A program made the position numbers and the translations under genes. Shown in pieces: positions 46,951 through 59,820 of a stretch of DNA of 64,000 nt; position 1 is the first letter of the stretch, and each line of letters starts with the position of its first letter. Below the pieces are notes generated by a model. It saw nothing but the letters and a program-made list of their open reading frames with translations. It was not told the origin of the DNA and made no database searches. The stretch comes from Daucus carota subsp. sativus (lineage: Eukaryota; Streptophyta; Magnoliopsida; Apiales; Apiaceae). The stretch is taken from the NCBI RefSeq assembly GCF_001625215.2, contig NC_030383.2, positions 53,874,380-53,938,379 of the forward strand. Reading direction: 5' to 3'.

Positions 46951-48001
46951 TACATGGATGGTAAAGTGGAGATTCGGAGGCTGATGGGCTGATGAGGGTT
47001 GATCAAGTTATGGAGCTCATGGGTTTTGGTAAGGATGATGCTCAGAAAAATCACAAGTCTGGGCATGTGCCATTGATTGGTCCAAGAAATGTTCAGTAGT
47101 TTTTCATGTTTAGTATTGTTTCGAATTTCAGGGTCTCAGTTTTTCTTTCATAATTGTTTAGTATGCAATGTCTTTTGCTGGTAGTAGTGGTGTTATTTTG
47201 GGGGTTATGTAGGTCATCCGAAAATCATTGTAAGAAATTCTATTTTTTGTAGTTAAAACGGTACTTTAAGTTCATGCCATTTACAGTTTTATCCGGGTTC
47301 CGTATAAATATATGTCACATGTTTTCTCTTTGATTTAAAAATTAACATTATGGTTATGTAGATTCCAGCAACTCGATACTGGATGCTGGAAAACAAGATC
47401 AGGTCTGTGGTTTTTGTGGAGCTCATCTTTGGGTGCTGAATTCACTGGAAGGTCCTCAGGCAATGAACCTAACTCAAAATCATGACTTGGGTAATAAAGT
47501 TGAAGTCTTGAAAACAAATCAGACTGTTTAAGTGATTTCAGACAGTAAATCAGACTGTAAATTCTGTGCCCAATTCTTCGGGACAAAATGTTAGTGGGAA
47601 TGGAGATAAGAGAATTGCAGACACTGGTTTGTTTAAAAATGAAACTACTTCCTTCCCCAAGAAAGAAGAGAAGGATACATTACAACAATAGCTATCCATA
47701 ATTTCAAATATAAAAAAGTTTCACTATAATGCTCGTGCCTTGCACGGGCAAGTTCCTTCAGAAACAGAGGGAGAAGGAGTCGGGGATCCTGGCTTTGCTT
47801 TTGGGGAATCAAGCCGTGATTGCTAAAGGGAGTGATAATAAGAATGAAGTGGATGGAGAGAATGATGAGTTGGTTGTACTCATTCCATGGAGTTACTCCG
47901 AGTTACATAATACACCATTGCAAATTATCAATTTTATTATAAATTCTATTATAGAATACATATAAAACGTATTCTAATATAGAATACTATAACATATATC
48001 T
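46951..48001. repeat. Decayed transposon-like region with Helitron-type hairpin
   Basis: Broken coding-like stretches without a recognisable domain occur at about 46960-47095 and 47350-47700. At 47731-47748 the words GCTCGTGCCTTGCACGGGC repeat the Helitron 3' hairpin of 26691-26703, but no CTAG follows. Next comes AGTTCCTTCAGAAACA(G)AGGGA, which also occurs inside the 1.0-kb Helitron at about 43534. This looks like a truncated or rearranged third member. Confidence 0.4.
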
Positions 48002-48009
48002 ATATTAAG

Positions 48010-48381
48010 CAGTGTTCTAAAAATCCCCGATTTAACCGATAAATCCCCGATTAATCCCCTGCAAGGTCGGCCACCGATCCGATTTTTGAAATCCGATTAA
48101 TCCTTATATATATTTAATAATCGAAGTATATGTGATAAATTATTAAAATTAAAATACTATATTACTTTAAATATGAATAATTATAGATTTTATGAATATA
48201 GTAAATATATTAGTTACTAAATAGCTAATATAATAATAGCTAAATATTAAATAATATTTTAATATTAAAATAAACCCGATTTTAACTCCGATTAATCATT
48301 CCGATTAATCCCCGATTTCCGATTAATCCTTGAATCGGTAGCTCAACCGATTAGGTCCGATTCCCGATTTCTGTAACACTG
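48010..48381. mobile_element. hAT-type MITE, copy 2
   Basis: 372 bp, beginning CAGTGTTCTAAAAATCCCCG and ending TTTCTGTAACACTG. Perfect 8-bp duplication ATATTAAG at 48002-48009 and 48382-48389. Clearly homologous to the element at 17327-17673 along its whole length. Confidence 0.92.
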
Positions 48382-48389
48382 ATATTAAG

Positions 48390-49041
48390 TGATTTAACAC
48401 TTAAAATTTGATGAAAAAAATTATATTTTCGAAATTGATTCTGATTCTAGATTTTTATTATTCTGTAACAGAATCATGTTGAGATATTGCATAATTCTAG
48501 ATGATTTTTGGAATAAAAAAATTGTATAACTTTGTTTTCGGAATCAAAATTTGTAATTATATCCCATAAAAAATATAATAGATATATATGGTATGTATAT
48601 ATTTATAATGATGTGCTACGTAACTCCATATAAAAAGGCTACAAAGTGCTATCAATTATAAATATAATGCAAGTCATATATATGCTCGAGTATATTTTAA
48701 TTTTTATCAACCTAACTAAATTGATGTCTGAAACTTCCTTGATATTCAATTACTCCACTGATTTATGCTTCTTATTAATAAGTGGAATATCTTTTTGATA
48801 GATAGAGTATATATTAATTATTATCAATAATAATTTTTTTGAAGGAATTATCAATAATAAATTTTTTTTTGAAGAAAATTATCAATAATAATTAATAATC
48901 AACTTAATAAAATACTACTATTCATTAATCATATAAAATTCAATTAGAAAGCCCCGGCTGTTTGCTAGTATATTTATTTGCTGAAATTGAAACACTAACA
49001 AGAGCCCAGGGTTTAAGGAAAGAAAAACAAAAAACAAAGAT
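48390..49041. other. AT-rich promoter region of methyltransferase gene
   Basis: No ORF. A short direct repeat (GAA followed by ATTATCAATAATAA) occurs three times around 48820-48895. Leader of the following gene near 48990-49041. Confidence 0.4.
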
Positions 49042-49342
49042 ATGAGCGGAGGAGCTCCTGATTTTTTCTACAGAGAGGCTCAGAGACTTGGTTATGTTGC
49101 TCGCTCTGCCTTCAAGGTTCGATTTTTATTACCCGCATATGTATACACATCTTCTTCAATTGTTCCATAACCATTCAAGAATTTTTTTACCCCTGTGTTC
49201 ATATTCTTTAGTTTATTGTTGTAATTTGTTTTTGTTTTTAATTTGTGGGAAAAAACAGTTGCTTCAGATGCAGAAGCAATACAAACTTATTACACCTGGA
49301 TGTTCTGTTCTTGATCTTGGTTGTGCTCCTGGTGCTTGGCTC

Positions 49343-49384
<42 letters not shown>

Positions 49385-51964
49385 TGTGTCTGTGTGTGTT
49401 TGTATTCTTGTTGTTGCATTGTTGAAGTTTACATTTTGAGGGAGATGCTATTTCGAAATAGGTATTTGTAGGTTTAAAAAGGTTGAATTGTTTTACTTCT
49501 TTAAATTTGTAACATATTCTATTACTAAATTTAGGTAGCTTGTCAGAGCTTGGGTCCTTTAGAAAATGGTGGTTCTGTTGTTGGAATCGATCTCAAGGTA
49601 ATTTTTGCTAAGCCCCATTGTTTGGTTTATCATTTATGTTTCATGCGGTGCTCTTAGAAAGAGGTTTGATTTATTTGTACTTGTGTATTGACAGTACCAT
49701 TATTTTGCTAATTAGCTAGTACTATACTAGTATTTTTAAGGCCATGATTAACTGTTTTTTGGACTTTCGGTGGATATGCAGAGCAGAAGGTGAAGGTTCC
49801 TACCCTTTGTGATTCGAGAGTCCAGACTATTTCTGCTGATGTCATGAACCTCCCTAAAGATCAAATCAGGAAACTCTCTCCTCTGGTATGACAGTGATTA
49901 AATGTTATTCTCGTTTTTGGTACAATAGATTTTAAGTATCCTACTCGGCTTTCTGTTCAGTCAACACATGATATTTGGAATTTGTAATTTCTGAAAGTTT
50001 ATCACCACTAGGTGTATTGATAGGCTATCACTTCATTTTACATTATTTGCCCATCAAGTAACGTTGTTAATGCCCTTACCAGGAATTAGTGATTCCGAAT
50101 GAAATTTTTTGTGAATTTTAGAAGTTATTCAGGTATTGCTTGATCATGAATCAGCGTTAAAAAATGTATACCTTAGCGGTGTTCAAAAATATATGCCTTA
50201 GCGATTGGTTCACTGTTAAGTATTTCTCACTTGTATATTCTTAGCTGCTATAGAATTATTGAAAACATCCACACTCGGCTGCAACGTAATATGATGTAAA
50301 ATAAGTTGACCCTCCCCCCCAAATGTTGTGTCAAAGGTTGGGCGTAATGAGTACCACCACCCTGATTTGAAACATCATGTAGTGAGCCCCAAGGGTCATT
50401 CCTCGGAGAAGAAGGATGGAATTGTTAAGCAAGAACTTAAGTATATCCCCAATAAGTTTCTCAGATCACAAATGTAATCAAAGTAGAGGGGCAGGGGAGC
50501 CAGTGTTATCTTTTACAGGGAAGGAAACATTTGTCAGATAAAAAGTTTTTAGCAAGAATACGAGTTATACAATCACTAGGCAACTTCCCTGGGCTTTTAC
50601 TTCATATTTTTGTTATCTGCAAAGAAGTTTCTTGATGATATATATTGAAAATAGGTAGCCAAGCTGACCTGGCTCAGTCTAAAACTCTAAATATTTCTCT
50701 ACTGTCTGAATCTTTGTTTAGCTCTATTCACTTGTGGCCCGTACATTTCATTCAATCTGCAGCCCATTCATTTAGGAAATTGGTGCAAGATTATATAGAA
50801 TACATATGGGGGAGAAATAATTACTTTGTAATATATTCGGATATTTTCTTATAAAAGCATAAGAAAGCTGTTTACAATCTGAGAAATGAGCTGACTATTA
50901 TGTTTGAGGGAGCTTGAAACACTTGGAGACTGCTATAAGGACCCGCCCTGTATTTTTGATGCATAAAAGTAAGGAAAAATTACATCCTTACACCAATGCA
51001 TATCGATTTGCCGCTACTTTCAACTGTTTGGTTGCTTTGTTACCCTAAAGGACATGAGGTGTGCAGATTTTGGGATAAGATGCATCAGTCCCTTTTCCTT
51101 CTTTATTTACTTATTTGTGGATGCAAATGATGGGTGCTTTCTTTAACTTGTTCATATTCTAGACTAAAGATTCCTGTTTTATATCATATTTTTTGTCTTA
51201 AATGTATTGAGGTATATATTGACCATTTTCATATTTAAATGTCATAATATGTAGCAAATATTTCCAAGAGAATGTTATTTGATTGCATACCTTCCAATAA
51301 ACAGAAATTACAGATTGTCAAATCCCCTTGCTTCTTTTCGAGTGTTATAGATATTATTCTGACACATTTATTGCATGCATATTCTGGATCACGGTTCACA
51401 GGATAATGCTATATTTTTACCATGGTTGATTGTATTAATTTTTTTTGTTATACTTTAATAAATACTAAAAGAAAGATATTATTGATTTCCAATTCTGCAG
51501 CAGAAAGGATTTTCTGTCATTCTCTCAGATATGTGTCCTATTGTTTCTGGGATTTCGACTCGGGATGCAGCTTTATCTGCTGAGTTGGGCATGCGGGCAC
51601 TTGATTTGGCTGTTGGCGGGGCTGCCTTGGCTCCAACACGTAATACTGAAATTCAGTCAGATAGCTCTAGTTGTAGTCTGGAGGACGATAGTGTGCTGAA
51701 GCCTGGGGGCAACCTTATCATTAAGTTACTAGAAAGTGAAGATAATAAAGGTAGAAATTTCCTCTATGGAGCCTTATTTAATTTTTGGTACGCATTCTTA
51801 ATTTCCTACTCTTGGTCATGTGCTATGTAGAATTCAGCCAGATCTGCAAACCGCTTTTTAGAAAGTCATCGTGGTTGCGGCCTAAAGCTACAAGATCATC
51901 TTCTAGAGAAATATATCTTATATGTCAGGGTCTGCGTAGATCTCGAGTTGCGCCTTATGCATAA
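49042..51964 (+). CDS. FtsJ/RrmJ-like rRNA 2'-O-ribose methyltransferase
   Basis: Six exons: 49042-49116, 49259-49345, 49535-49597, 49787-49885, 51501-51750, 51831-51964; 235 aa, the usual length for bacterial-type RrmJ. The SAM-binding motif is VLDLGCAPGAW (residues 42-52). The catalytic K-D-K-E tetrad is visible: Lys25 (RSAFK), Asp118 (LSDMCP), Lys183 (NLIIK) and Glu218 (SREIYL). The family methylates the 2'-OH of a U in the large-subunit rRNA A loop. The plant member similar to Arabidopsis At5g13830 is expected in an organelle, but no transit peptide is obvious here (MSGGAPDFFYREAQRLGYVA). The exon 4 start was set at AAGGTGAAGG (49787), because the two earlier AGs give a stop or an extra residue. 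Intron 4 is 1.6 kb. Confidence 0.92.
49347..49380. repeat. (TC)n microsatellite at the exon 2 donor
   Basis: About 17 CT units begin immediately after the splice donor of exon 2 of the methyltransferase gene (CCAG/GTCTCTCT...). The donor itself is part of the repeat. Confidence 0.9.
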
Positions 51965-52482
51965 GACCAACACATCTCACGGATCGCCGGTGGGTGCGAT
52001 GGCATACACCTGTACTGGAAAGCTTATGTTTCTCAAGTGACTACTGATGTAATCTTTTTATAATTCCTTTCCATCTGATGATAACAATTGTTTGGGAACT
52101 CTCAAGTGTTATTAAAAATTACTATTGGTAACAAGTGTGTTTTTTCATCAAACAGATTTGTGAAATTGACCGAAATATCATTGAATACGACTTATTTATA
52201 TCACTGCTGAACTTCTCACAAACAACAACAAAAAATTTTTATATATAAACAGTCTACTGCTGCTGAAACTTTACAAACCCTTGAAAAGGAAGTATTTCTA
52301 TTGTATAATTCACTATATATCTTTCTTTCACAAAGTAAACTCTATCACACTTGTTTCTGTCTGTGCTGAAGAGGTAAAATGGCAAAAAGAACAAAAAGTC
52401 TTTACATTGTGGACGATGCTTTGTACAGAGTAGGACACATCATCCATTGCATATACATATATATCCAGTGCACTGAGTTCTG
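51965..52482. other. Region between convergent genes
   Basis: It holds the 3' UTRs of the methyltransferase (plus) and the FZR gene (minus), which converge here. No other gene seen. Confidence 0.5.
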
Positions 52483-55400
52483 TTACCGAATGCTTGTCCT
52501 TCCCAGAGACCATAGCCCAGTGTCCTTCACTGGTGACTGAGTTGCGAAAGAAAAGGCAAAGATCAAATATAATGCACAACTGACTTTGAAGGGACAAGGT
52601 CTTTTATATTTGACTAGTGTGCAACTTACTTGTGTTTTCATGGATGGGAAGACATTCCAAAAGCGCAGCGTCTCATCTCCTGCTCCAGTCACTATTGTCT
52701 GCAAAACATTCTATAAATTTAGTGTTTTTTTTTTTGGAACAAAAAATAACTCAATAGCGAAATCAATAGTGAATACAACAATTTCTTTTTGTTACTGAAA
52801 GTATCACTCTACCTGACCATCAGGCGATGTGGCAAGATAGAGTACCCTCAGACTATGGCCAGTTAAGGTGGCAACCTGCATGTATCACAAATCAGAAACT
52901 TCAGCCAAGTAAACAAGGAACTGGGTATATAAAAAAGGTCCAACTAATAATTACCTTGGCCATTGATGGATACTTCCAAACCATAATTTGATTCTGCGAG
53001 TACCCGTGGGTGCTAACCAATTCGTTCACATTCTTGCTCCATGCCAGATTGCAGACCTGTCCATGGAACACAATATAATATATGCTCATTAACATTGTAT
53101 ATCTCCTTCCTATATCTTGGATGAGTTGGAGTACCAAGACAAAAATCATAAGGTTTAAAGGCGATGCACCATTTTGCCTACAGTAATAATGGCCAGAACA
53201 TAGGACAAACCTGGCTCCCGGTGTCGATGCTATTTAGCTGATTGCCACTTGTAGTGTTCCAGAAGCGAATGCAACGATCAGCCGTTCCACCACCAGATGC
53301 AAGAAGGCCACTCAGGTGAGGTGACCAGGTAATGGCCTTAACTGCAGCCGTGTGCTCTGTCAGTTTTAGGAGTGGTTTCTCAGAATGCTGATTCCATACC
53401 AGTAGCTGTGTACATCATTGGAAAAGCAATCAGCTAATTATCTGACAACAAGGCATCTAACATTAGAAGTTTTAGAGCTGATAAATGAATATACCTGATT
53501 ATCGTTGCCTCCAGATGCAAGTTCCCGGTCATCATGAGACCATTTCAGACCACACACCTGAGGAATGAAATGTTACATATTGTTCAAGAATTAACGCTCG
53601 AGATGTTTAGTGTTTATTTAACAATTTTATCTGTTTACTAACCTCTGACTTATGGCCAACAAGTTTATTGATGTAGTCTTTAGATACGCGAAGATCATGC
53701 TGAAGGATATTCCTGTCTCTGCTTCCAGAAGATAAAATGCGTGAACTCCAGGCCAGCACCCCGGTTCTTGTTTGATGTCCACTCAAAGTTCGAACCCTCT
53801 TGCACTGTGTTCCATCCCATATCTGAAGCAGAGCACATAAAGAATACAAACCCAAGTTAACATGAAGTTCAACAAGTGTGGTTACAAATAACTAAACGAG
53901 CAAATTCACATCCTCGATGTCCATATCCAGTGCATAGAAGTGTAAAACCAATACATAAGAACTATTGCTGCATGCATATCACATCTGAGGGACAAGAAAC
54001 TACCTGAACTTGACCAAGGCTTGTTCCAATGGAGATATATGAACCCTCTTTAGTCCACTGAACTGAGCACACACCAGCACTAGGTCCCAAGTCGCACAGC
54101 TTTGTCACCTAAGAACATATAGTCAATTGTTAAAATATGCACTTCTTACTGTGAATTTTAGTCAAAGCAAATGAATCAATAACATTCAATCCAACTTACT
54201 TTACCGGTCGTTGCAGTCCACAGATAAACACATGTGCCTAATCCAACAGCAAGCACGTTTTGGGAGGACCAGTCAACAAGGTTCAAGTAGAAGTCATCTT
54301 GGAGGGCAGGTGCATCAAGAACCTGTCAAGTTATAGCCATGAATTAGCACATAGAACAAGTTATAGGCAATACTTGTACTTGACTGGAATAAATCAAAAC
54401 TTGGAGTTTTCTGCTCATTCTTTAGACTGACTAGTGACCCCAATATCCATCTACAAGCATTAGTTAACTGAATTTAATTAATATATAACTAAATAATGGT
54501 TTAGTTAGTTGGGCCTTGCACTCTACATTACTCCAAAACCGAGCTCACAAGTACAATTTTTTTTTCCGTATAATCGACCTTTCCTACTGTATAAAACTTA
54601 ATACGATCAGAACTAAAATTTGTTCCTCGAGGCATAATAACAGTGAATGTATTAAGTATGACGAGCAAAGTAAATACATACTTTGTCCCTTTCCACCGTA
54701 TTAGCTGCTAAGACACAAAAACAGATACAAAATAGTTGGACCGATATCAGCAGAGGGCAGAAAATCATTTTCTCAAACAGCCGTTTATCCACTGAACTAA
54801 ACAATTTCTGCTCTCATCAGTAAATCATATTATTCATCACGATATAATCAATAGTCAAGTTAAGCAAACAAGTTGTTCATAAACAGTAGAAAATGGCAAA
54901 CCAACAAGCTTGTACACATTGCAAGTCATATTAAAATCAAACTCAACAAGTTATGTCCGTGAGGCAAACCTTATGGGGAGTCTTGGGCACCTTCCTAAGC
55001 GGCTTAGTTGGCGTCGTAGACTCACTCGAAAACCCACCATCATGCCCCAAATTGGAAGCCGAATAAGGCGAATTAGCCCCCGTATTATCCGTCCTAAACC
55101 TCAACATATTCCCGCTCCCCGGACTCATCGGTGATCCCCCTCCAGACCCCTTGACATTACCTGCAAAAGGAGAAGAACACCCAAAATCAGATCCAAACAG
55201 CTCACTTCTCAGTAACCTCGTGTACGCCTCATTCCCCCCTTCTTTAAGCGGCGAGGCCTTGTCATTTAGCCCGAACGTGTGCAGCCTCGACGATGATCTG
55301 CACGGTATGAACCTGTCACTACAAGACCCTGATTTCGATGGAGACGTTAAATTAGAAATTGTTCTTGGTGACATTGTTCTTGGGGAAGCTAGAAAACTCG

Positions 55401-55527
55401 AGGCATTGCGAATTGGAGTGCAAGGCGAAGAGGGTGTGAAGTTTTGTAAACGGAGTGATGATTCAGTCATTGTAGAGGGGAGATTGATCCCGCTCTTTCG
55501 CCTTTGATTTGTGTCCATCGTATCCAT
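52483..55527 (-). CDS. FZR: CCS52A/FIZZY-RELATED APC/C activator
   Basis: Ten exons on the minus strand: 55527-54970, 54322-54200, 54108-54004, 53822-53643, 53557-53495, 53405-53211, 53056-52955, 52875-52813, 52698-52630, 52536-52483. All are GT/AG and phase 0; 503 aa. The first exon encodes the disordered N-terminus with the C-box DRFIPCR (residues 71-77) and several S/TP sites. The rest is a WD40 propeller ([65 protein letters not shown]). It ends in the Ile-Arg tail that docks on the APC/C. Plant CCS52A/FZR proteins activate the anaphase-promoting complex and drive exit to endoreduplication. Which of the CCS52A1/A2 types it is cannot be settled by eye. Appears intact. Confidence 0.95.
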
Positions 55528-56250
55528 TTTTTAGTTTTTTTCGAGTTTGCGGAACAGATGATTGAAAATCAGGAAAATGGGTTCTTCTCTTTCTTGGTAG
55601 ATCTTACGATTTTGAGAAGAAAGAGAAGAGATTGAGAAGGGTTTTTCAGGGTTTTGAGTTGAACAAATTTTGGGTTTGATTGGAGCTGATTTCAAGTTAT
55701 ATTTTGATTGCAACGGTCAGATTCGCAGGGAGGTGTGGTTTGGAAGGAGCTGGTTTAACTAGCCGTTGGGATTAATTTTATAAATATGGATATATATTTC
55801 TCTTCATGCCTCAAATGCTAGTGAAATAGAGGCAGTGTCCCTACTCCCTAGTAATATTTGTTGCTAGTTAGGCTGCCATTACTCTATTTTAAAATAATTT
55901 AATCTTTTAAATTTTCATTTTTTTCACCTCATATCATTATTCCTTCTCGAATCGTTTTGTCATATCATTATTTCATAACCATTATATTATCATATTCAAC
56001 AATATAACTGTACTCCAAATCTATTTTAACTTTGTATGTTAATAATTGACAATATTTATATGGATGTGTATACTTTATTTCTTTAACTTTATCTCTACTG
56101 TATTATTTCAAATTTGAAGTTGTATAGCTATATGCTTTATATAAAGATAGAAATATTATACGTTGCACATGTATTTTGGTGCTTTAACTTCACACATGAA
56201 GATGAAGAAAATTATAAAGTAGAAATTAGTGATACCGTTAACCCTAAAAA
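55528..56250. other. Leader and promoter of FZR gene
   Basis: 5' UTR (purine-rich on the plus strand, CT-rich on the gene strand, 55560-55650) and AT-rich upstream DNA. No separate gene seen. Confidence 0.45.
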
Positions 56251-56267
56251 AAAAATTGTCATGATGA

Positions 56268-56352
56268 CGAGCGGGAAAATCTTGCCGCAGTTTTTTCGCG
56301 GTCGGGTAATCTTGGCGCAGTTTTTTCACGGTCGGGTAATCTTGGCGCAAAA
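56268..56352. repeat. Short tandem repeat, about 31-bp units
   Basis: GCGCAGTTTTTTCACGGTCG-type units followed by GGTAATCTTG repeat about 2.5 times. Small ORFs across it are artefacts. Confidence 0.8.
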
Positions 56353-56599
56353 ATTCTAAAAATCTGAATTCGAAATGCATAACCAATTTAAGCCGGGAAA
56401 TTTTAAAAAAAAATTGGATTCGCTTGCACGTATGATAGGACACATATTTTTTACAAATGTTCAGCTCAATCTAATCCGGAAAATCCTATATTTAGACCGG
56501 TTTGAAAAAAAACCCAGCCCGACCAGATAAAAATATAGATTTTCTGAGTATATTTTGAAAATTTTGAATAAAAACCTGAATATACTCATATATTATGTA

Positions 56600-56833
56600 C
56601 CACCTTCGTCCCTTTTTACTTGTCACTCTGACTTTTTGCACGTAACTTAAAGTGATTAAAAAACATATTTCTACTTATTATTTTTAAAATTTTCTTTTTC
56701 TGAATTAAAGTTTATAGTTTATATTTTTATTCATAAAAAGAAATTTTAAAAATAATGAGCGGAATTATGTTTTTTAATCAACTTAAGTTACGTGCAAAAA
56801 TTCAAAGTGACAAGTAAAAAGGGACGGAGGGAG
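56600..56833. mobile_element. Stowaway MITE
   Basis: 234 bp between TA dinucleotides. Left CCACCTTCGTCCCTTTTTAC, right-end reverse complement CTCCCTCCGTCCCTTTTTAC, and the arms continue to pair (TTGTCACT, TTTTGCACGTAACTTAA). Typical Stowaway. Confidence 0.9.
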
Positions 56834-56889
56834 TAACTTTTTTAAAATTGAATGAAATCTCATGTGGAGTCTGAATTTTTCATTTCCCT

Positions 56890-57400
56890 AAGAGCATCTC
56901 CAAGGGTATAAACTTTTTAGTTATATCATTCTATATCATCTGATTCACATCTATGTGTCATCTAGTTATATTTTTAGAGGATATGTAAAATTTGAAACAC
57001 TCCAACCATTCACCCATTAGCAAGAAAATATAAAAAATCATATTTGATGAGCTATATTTTTGTTGAATCAATATATTTTTTATGTATAATTTAATTTTAC
57101 TTAATCACAATTATACGCTTCTTGGAGCACACGTTTTCAGTGTTAGCAGAAATTTTACATTATGAAGATAGCTAATGATTATTACACATCTCTCTTGGAA
57201 ATATTTTAATGCAACTACGTCATCTCGGACTTAAAATAACGACCTTGTCTGTGAAGTTAATTATCGCACTTTTGAAGATAGCCGATGATTATAGTTAACA
57301 ATTTTACAAATTTCTCTTGGAGATGATCAAATACAACTACGTCATCTCGGACTTGAAATAGCGACTTCGTCCGTGAAGTGAATTGTCGCACACATATCCG
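56890..57400. repeat. Repeat-rich MITE-like region with ~130-bp direct duplication
   Basis: GAGCATCTCCAAGGGTAT (56892) is mirrored by CTCTTGGAGATGATC (57311), as in a common plant MITE type. Two tandem-like copies of TGAAGATAGC(T/C)(A/G)ATGATTA through CAACTACGTCATCTCGGACTT lie at about 57160 and 57275. Confidence 0.5.
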
Positions 57401-59059
57401 ATTACATCTCAGGTAAAAGTCTAATTTTTTGTTAGATAAATGTTATTAAAAAAATTGAAATTATTAATATCAAAATTATTTGAAAATCCGGATCCATCCC
57501 TATCCACGGGCTTAAACAGGTCTGGATAATTTAGAATAAATCCACTAGGCCCGACCCAATTTTGGAAAAGCCAGTCAGATCCATATTAGAAAATCTAAAA
57601 ATTTTCAGTTGTGCATAACTGCATATCAAGGGTAAGGTGTATAAGTATAACATATTATTGAGTTCTGTTTTTAACTTTATCTACCTACTTTCACCATATA
57701 TATTTATTATTAGATTTTATTATACTTATACTTTTAAAAAATATTTATTAATATTTAATTTTTGTTGTCAGATTAATTTTGAAATATCGATGTGTTTTAA
57801 ATATAAAATATAAGATACCATACTTATAATTTTTGTTGTCAGATTATATTTTATGTTTTGTGATGTTTTAGTCTCTAAATTCAACAGATATAAAAATGAG
57901 AAGATGATTGATTGTCATACTACTCATCTTATATTAAGATGATCTACTTTGCCGGATCTTTTTAAGTCCTCAATCCGACTCGGATCCATTCCAAATTTTA
58001 TATGAGAATGGTTACTAATTTATAAGTTTGCAAGGTTTTCTTGCTACAGAAAGTCAGAAACAACATGAACCATTAGAAATTTAATATCTCGAATCAACCC
58101 TGATTGAAATTGTGATAAAACCGGAGATCTAGGTAAAAATTAAAAAAGAACATATGGCATGCCAATAGTTTCAATTAGTAGTATAACATCCATGAAACAT
58201 GTAAATGTATATGTTTGAACCTGTCTTCAACTTATTATATGGCTTTCATTTATGTAGTCATAGAACACGATATGTTCAATGAATAATCCTTATAAAACTC
58301 GTTAAGTATGGGAAGATGAATGGCTTGTCTACCTCATGCGTCTCATGATATTTTATCTCAGCAAGTCTGAAAGAATGCTTACTAGGTTGAAGATACTACC
58401 AAAAGAAAAACTAAAAGTCATGCATTGGGACGGATCTAGAATTTTAAGTTCAAGTCGTAATTTTCAACAAACTAAATATAAACGTTTTATAAAATTTACC
58501 GGGAGCAAGTATTCTCACTGTCCATTACGGCTCCGTCCTGATCAAGCACATATTTGTGCATATGTTGAAACCCTGATGTAGCGCTCGTGAAGTATACTCA
58601 GGATCAAGATTCGAGATTGAATCTGCAAGGAATCTGTGACACAATTAAGTTAAAATGTAGCTTTGTGTAAAAAGAGTGTACTTAATTAAGGACTGAATTG
58701 CAGATACAGAGCCAATGATTGATGAATTTAGGCTAAGAAGGAGGTGACTTTGTCCGTAAACTTTTCGGTTTATAGAAGTGAGAACTGTCTTGAACGATGT
58801 GTTGCTTGGCTACATGCATGCATCCTCATGAGTATTTCTACTATAAAAATGTGTAAAATGCAAGGAAATGCTAAATTATTTTGATTGCTTATGAATTCAA
58901 AAGCTCGCTTTGCACTTCGAAATTTGTTACCGAAGTATAGGAGCTTTATTGTTTAGGAAACCGAAACAAAAAAGATGGTTGATTCTCGTGTACAGCGACG
59001 GAATGAGACTTTCGGAACACCCAAAACTCGTGTACTCTCGGACGATCTGTTAAAGCTCG
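57401..59059. other. Intergenic, no supported gene
   Basis: AT-rich. An 81-codon ORF at 58336-58581 has no recognisable motif and no convincing exon signals. Confidence 0.4.
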
Positions 59060-59820
59060 CGGACCGGCGAAACTGATCAATCCGATCCAAACCAACCATA
59101 TTCGTCCGATTCAAATATAATTTTTTTAACCCGATTAGTAATTAGATTAAAAAAAAAAAATAACCCGATTTAGTTGGGTTGGACATTAGTTTCGGGTTTT
59201 ATAAACCGATCCAACACAACCTGATTGAAAAATATGTGAACATATTAAAATTTATCCATTTCATCACATATTAGTCTAGTCCATTTAGTTTTACTATATT
59301 TGTGTGCTTCTTAAATTAAATATAGTAATTTTGTTTGCTATTTAAGTATATATGAGATTAAATTTATGAATGAAAATATGAGATTAAATTCATCATTATA
59401 TTTGTTTAGGAGCACACAACACGATTATATTTGTTTAGGAGCACACAACACGTGAATATTGTTTGTTCGTTAAGTAAATGTATTTATGGGCTTAAATTTA
59501 TCTATTTAAGTAGCAAACAAACATAAATGAGAATATGAGATTAAATTCATGAATATATTTGTTCATTATTTGTTACTACTTATTTGTTACTTGTTAAATT
59601 TTTAGTGTAAAAAATTGATTGTTGAAGATCTGTTTGACACTAGTAATTATAGTATTTATTAATCCAACCAAACCAATCCAAGCCTAACTACTACAAACTG
59701 ATTTGAGTTACAAATTTATACGGTTCGTGTTGGGTTGAATTTTTGAAAACCCAATTTAATTGGGTTGGGTCGATAAAGTCCGTCAACCCGCATCGTGTAT
59801 ATCCTAACTGTAGTCGCCCA
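59060..59820. repeat. Inverted-repeat element, Asn/Pro-word rich
   Basis: Left part has CGATCCAAACCAACC and AACCCGATTTAGTTGGG; right part has AACCAATCCAAGCC and AACCCAATTTAATTGGGTTG. These pair in part over about 150 bp at each end, with a directly repeated ATATTTGTTTAGGAGCACAC in the middle (59397, 59430). Probably a decayed non-autonomous DNA transposon; borders not fixed. Confidence 0.4.

Noticed and set aside
58336-58581. 81-codon ORF as a gene
   Set aside because: No motif, no exon signals and no support from composition.
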